From SKGA01 sp051819745 (lineage in GTDB: Archaea > Nanobdellota > Nanobdellia > Woesearchaeales > SKGA01), in NCBI GenBank assembly GCA_051819745.1, contig JBNJGO010000009.1:1-34017 (forward strand): a stretch of DNA of 34,017 nucleotides, written 5' to 3'. Positions 30,689-34,017 of this stretch are shown in pieces. The notes beneath the pieces are model-generated. The model saw only the letters and a program-made list of their open reading frames with translations. It made no database searches and was not told where the DNA came from. The translations under genes were made by a program, and so were the position numbers. Position 1 is the stretch's first letter; each line of letters begins with the position of its first letter.

Positions 30689-33262
30689 TTAAGAGTCATC
30701 TTCAACAACAAGAGGTTTGATAAAATCATCCATACCTGCAGAATAATCTTCAGGAGAAATAACCTGAGTCATTGTTGTAATAAAACCATGAGAATATAGT
30801 GCGAGGAGATCACAATGAGGATGAGATGAATCATTAATAAGAATGCGACCATCATCTGCAAAAAGATGATCTACACCACCAAACTCAGCAGAATAAAATA
30901 AAATTAACTCATTAGGATTTGAAGCATCATAATGTCTATGGATCGATGAATTCTCATCATCACATAAATCAGCCATCTGCTCTTCTTTCCACGTAAAAGG
31001 AAGAGGAGTTTCAAGAACAAAAAATGTGATAGATGTATTTCCATACACTTCTTCTTCAGAGAGTGAAAATGTAAAATTATTCATGCCTTGAGCCCAAGTG
31101 CTCAAATTAAGAGCAGGATATTCTTCTTTACCCTTAGAATAATTTTCAAAAGATAACTCATTATAATACAATAAAGAAATATCAAAGGAATAATTACCAG
31201 GAACGAGTTCTAATTCTTGAGTAAGAGCTGATTCTTCATTTTCATCAGAGTGAAGGGAAGAATTTTCTTGATATTGATCAAGAGCAGACCCTATTTCAAC
31301 TTGTTCTTCATCAGTTAAATCAGCAGATGACATATCAGCTTCTTCCATTAACTCATCAACAATATCGGTTTGTGACAAAGAAGAGTGTTGTTGAGCCAAA
31401 CTCGAGGACTTACCTTTAAACTGAGCGAAGCCAACTGCAGGGATTTGTTCATCGTAAGGACTTGTTTTTTCTTTTTGTATAGTTAAATATGCTTGCTGAA
31501 ATTCTGACAAGTTGTGGGCAGAAGAACGATAATTAAGAAGAAAATTTTGAGGGTCGTTGTTTAAAGTAATAATATCTCGAGGAGATCTTGCTTTGACACG
31601 AACATCCTTAGTTTTTATAGGCCATAACCCTATAGAAAATTGCTCGTTAGAACCACCATCCACATTATTGAAATCAATGGAAGTTCCTGAATAATTAAAA
31701 GCATCAACAACAATCGAACCACCAAACTGACAATAAGGGAATCGATTAGAAACAACAGCTTTATCACCAACAAGAGTGGTTGTTCCCACACTATATTTAT
31801 CACCGCACACGTAATCAACAGAAGCTAATTCTATCGGTTCACCAGTTCGTTTATCAAATACCTCGACAGTGATGTTTTGTTCAGGCCTAAATTGATATTC
31901 TCCAGGATTGCTTTTGAGTCTCGTAGGTTGAGTTACAGTGGTAAAATTCTGAAAACCAGGTTCATTATTTCTTATGTTAACTTCAGTTGCAAATTGAAAA
32001 GTATAACCTTCGCCATTAAAAGCATCAGAATCATCTATTTCTATTACTAAAGGATACGAAATATCATATGCGAATCTATAATCAGTTAAACCTATATTCA
32101 TAAAATCAGAAATGATGGTAGAAACCATTCCTGCTTTTGAATCATCAGGAACAGAAAAATCCTCACCCTCTATTAATTCCCCACCAGAACCAATTAGCAA
32201 ATGAATCGGAGAATATGTGTAACTATGACGAACATCAAAATCGAACAATTTTTGTGAAGTGGCAAAAGAGAATCCTTTGTAGTACCCGCTAATGTATTGG
32301 CTGTAGGGGTCAGATTCATTATCCCGATCGATAAACATAGGATTATCAGTGTTTACAACAGACATCAACATCATATAAGGAAGAACTTCAGTTTCAAGCA
32401 GTTGTTTTACTTCAGAAAGAATCCAAGGACCATGATTTGATTGTAGAACACTAATTTCTGAAGTAGGGGGGATTTTACTTTCAAGACTCGCATAGGTGTT
32501 TAAAAGATCAAGTGTTTTATATTCGTAAATATTATACTCTCGCTCATAAGACATTATCTGATCGGCAAGTTCATACATCGAAACAAGATCAACATCAAAG
32601 CTCGCTCTGAATCGTTCAATCTCTTTAGAGTTTCCTTCTTGAATGAGAGATTCAATCTCAATAGGATAGTTCAAAACGAAATCAGTCTTACCATTAGCAA
32701 GGACAACATTCACTTCAGGCCGGTCAGTTGTTGAGATGGCATATTGGTCTTCAAGCGATGAAAAACCATCAATACAAGAATCAATATTCTCAAGGACGTA
32801 TTGCTCGAGATTCTCTTCAACACTCGAAGAAGATGTTCTGGAAGAAGAAACATACGTGCACGTGTCCGAAATCTCACTGCACAAACGAGGTTGCTCGGTT
32901 GCAGAACAACCTGAAGGGTTAGAACAATCTTCGCCGGTCAAGTGTCGCCAAAACGGAACTGTAAATGGAGTATAATCCAGGGCTTTGCCACGATAGGAAG
33001 GTGTTGTGGCTTCAAGCTGACGAGCATATCCTCCCTGCATCCCCACTTTGAACAAAGCTTCTTTTGAAGTCTGTTCGAGACATTGAGTGATGAGTTCATT
33101 AACAGGACGAGATTCTAAAGAGACATCAGGAATATCAACTGCAGGTTTATCGCTTTGAATATCTTTATTGAGAAAGATAAAAAGCCCTACGCTGATCAAG
33201 ATGACAGCACCAAGTATAACAAACACAGTCACTTGTCCTTTTCGTTGTTGATTCATAGTCAT
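30689..33262 (-). CDS. Giant extracytoplasmic protein with class III (KGQ) signal
   Basis: The 857-residue protein starts MTMNQQRKGQVTVFVILGAV. A basic segment ending Lys-Gly-Gln is followed directly by a hydrophobic stretch to about residue 31, the layout of archaeal type IV pilin-like precursors cleaved after Gly by prepilin peptidase. The long remainder has no further membrane segment. It contains several Cys (CSNPSGCSATEQPRLC, CTYV), beta-rich stretches around 420-600 (NITVEVFDKRTGEPIELASV), a Ser/Glu-rich linker near 640-700, and an acidic end (VVEDDS). No catalytic motif seen. Proteins of this KGQ type are, as I recall, common in Woesearchaeota and relatives. ATG 33262 or 33256 is the start, 9 nt after the upstream gene's stop. 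Confidence 0.8.
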   Translation of the reverse strand: MTMNQQRKGQVTVFVILGAVILISVGLFIFLNKDIQSDKPAVDIPDVSLESRPVNELITQCLEQTSKEALFKVGMQGGYARQLEATTPSYRGKALDYTPFTVPFWRHLTGEDCSNPSGCSATEQPRLCSEISDTCTYVSSSRTSSSSVEENLEQYVLENIDSCIDGFSSLEDQYAISTTDRPEVNVVLANGKTDFVLNYPIEIESLIQEGNSKEIERFRASFDVDLVSMYELADQIMSYEREYNIYEYKTLDLLNTYASLESKIPPTSEISVLQSNHGPWILSEVKQLLETEVLPYMMLMSVVNTDNPMFIDRDNESDPYSQYISGYYKGFSFATSQKLFDFDVRHSYTYSPIHLLIGSGGELIEGEDFSVPDDSKAGMVSTIISDFMNIGLTDYRFAYDISYPLVIEIDDSDAFNGEGYTFQFATEVNIRNNEPGFQNFTTVTQPTRLKSNPGEYQFRPEQNITVEVFDKRTGEPIELASVDYVCGDKYSVGTTTLVGDKAVVSNRFPYCQFGGSIVVDAFNYSGTSIDFNNVDGGSNEQFSIGLWPIKTKDVRVKARSPRDIITLNNDPQNFLLNYRSSAHNLSEFQQAYLTIQKEKTSPYDEQIPAVGFAQFKGKSSSLAQQHSSLSQTDIVDELMEEADMSSADLTDEEQVEIGSALDQYQENSSLHSDENEESALTQELELVPGNYSFDISLLYYNELSFENYSKGKEEYPALNLSTWAQGMNNFTFSLSEEEVYGNTSITFFVLETPLPFTWKEEQMADLCDDENSSIHRHYDASNPNELILFYSAEFGGVDHLFADDGRILINDSSHPHCDLLALYSHGFITTMTQVISPEDYSAGMDDFIKPLVVEDDS

Positions 33263-33271
33263 AATAACAGC

Positions 33272-34017
33272 TCACTCTCTAAATTGATAATCGGTTGCAG
33301 GATTTTCACCTTCGTATGTTTCCGGATCCATATAATCTTGAGGGGCAACACTTCCAGTATCAAACGCGCTCGAACCAGTTGATGAACTAACTAAAGATCT
33401 GCAAAATAACTTATCGGAATTAAATCTCCCAGGAGGAAAACCTCTCTCGAATTTTACGCACAATTCATCATAAGTAACATTAGATTTAATGGATTCTTCA
33501 AATCGATAAAGTTCAGTATAACCAAAAGAAATCCACTCGCCACCTTCAGCGTTTTCAAAATAACTGTCTTTTTCTCCTGATAAATATAATTTGAAAGATA
33601 ATTCGGGACTAACATCACCTACAGGTGGTTGAAGATGACCGGTGTGAAACACAACACTATAAACATAATCCGATCCAAATTGCTCGGCAGTGGAATTATC
33701 AAGCTTGAAACGTTCTCCAGCCATTGTCAATACAGGTTTGCAAAGCCCTTCTTCACATTGTATAATGCTACCTTCATTTGCAACATCATCTTTACGTTGA
33801 ACTTTCAAACTACATGCTTTTTCAGACCATGATTCAGCATCAAGATTCTTAAAAGCCCATTCACCGATTTTCGCACCCCACTGTCCATAGCTAGTAATCA
33901 TACCAAATTTTTCTATCTGCCACATATCAGAAGCAATGTTTAATCCCGTGTCGACAAAAAAGTCCGCAGCATCACTTTTTGCTTTCACAACAGCTTCTTT
34001 GTGTTGTTCTTTTGCTT
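33272..34017 (-). CDS. Secreted-looking protein, 5' end beyond the window
   Basis: The frame stays open to the window edge (upstream residues AKEQHKEAVV...), so the start is missing; 247 residues are visible. The GTG at 33988 is probably internal. Features are WQIEKFGMITSYGQWGAKIG, paired Cys-containing strands (CSLKVQRKDD, CEEGLCKPVLTMAGERF), a beta-rich middle (SDYVYSVVFHTGHLQPPVGD, SFKLYLSGEKDSYF), and an acidic, Ser/Gly-rich end. No family recognised. Four or more Cys and N-x-S/T sites suggest extracytoplasmic location. The 9-nt spacing to the giant KGQ protein indicates one operon and possibly a shared surface structure. Confidence 0.7.
   Translation of the reverse strand, partial: AKEQHKEAVVKAKSDAADFFVDTGLNIASDMWQIEKFGMITSYGQWGAKIGEWAFKNLDAESWSEKACSLKVQRKDDVANEGSIIQCEEGLCKPVLTMAGERFKLDNSTAEQFGSDYVYSVVFHTGHLQPPVGDVSPELSFKLYLSGEKDSYFENAEGGEWISFGYTELYRFEESIKSNVTYDELCVKFERGFPPGRFNSDKLFCRSLVSSSTGSSAFDTGSVAPQDYMDPETYEGENPATDYQFRE

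Overview
The window is a compact, AT-rich archaeal chromosome segment. The domain is clear from the genes: exosome subunits Rrp4, Rrp41 and Rrp42, an SBDS protein, a 20S proteasome alpha subunit, RNase P protein Pop5, diphthine synthase, a class I CCA-adding enzyme, L15e, and P-stalk proteins L10 and L12 with the shared GLGALFG tail. The low GC content, very short intergenic gaps, and long extracytoplasmic proteins with an RKGQ-type class III signal suggest a DPANN lineage such as Woesearchaeota or Pacearchaeota. That placement is an inference. A 100-N run (2909-3008) marks a scaffold join.

Layout: 89-2713 encodes pyruvate phosphate dikinase. After the gap comes a membrane-anchored CPKC thioredoxin-like protein. 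Positions 3776-7776 hold surface-glycan genes: a GT-C/GT39 membrane glycosyltransferase and a DPM1-like enzyme fused to GtrA on the minus strand, then a processive GT2 synthase on the plus strand. Positions 7867-16704 form a long minus-strand information-processing block. Read in transcription order it is pop5, psmA, sdo1, rrp4, rrp41, rrp42, then rpl1, rpl10, rpl12, a coiled-coil protein and dph5. Two gene-free stretches lie in or beside this block (11933-12299 and 16705-17115). Both contain TATA-like boxes and blocks of higher GC than the surrounding spacers, and look like leaders or small RNAs.

Positions 17116-21833 are mostly plus strand: cca, rpl15e, and a tightly overlapping set of a VTT membrane protein, two half-size permease proteins and a bacterial-type RlmH. 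Positions 21836-25829 (minus) carry a class I photolyase, pyruvate kinase and an AI-2E family membrane protein. Positions 25946-34017 are accessory: an unrecognised 344-residue protein, a coiled-coil/low-complexity protein, a membrane-anchored alpha/beta-hydrolase with a long Ser-rich ectodomain, a 79-residue protein, a giant class III signal protein, and a secreted-looking protein cut by the window edge.

Gene-start architecture is consistent. First or single genes tend to have a TATA box centred about 24-30 nt before the start codon, implying leaderless transcripts. Genes inside operons instead carry Shine-Dalgarno matches such as GGAGG, GAGG or AGGTGATC. I used this rule to choose several starts. 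Together the genes cover PEP/pyruvate interconversion, RNA processing and decay, ribosome assembly, translation, tRNA and rRNA maturation, DNA repair and the cell envelope. No CRISPR array, insertion sequence, integrase or tRNA gene was recognised.
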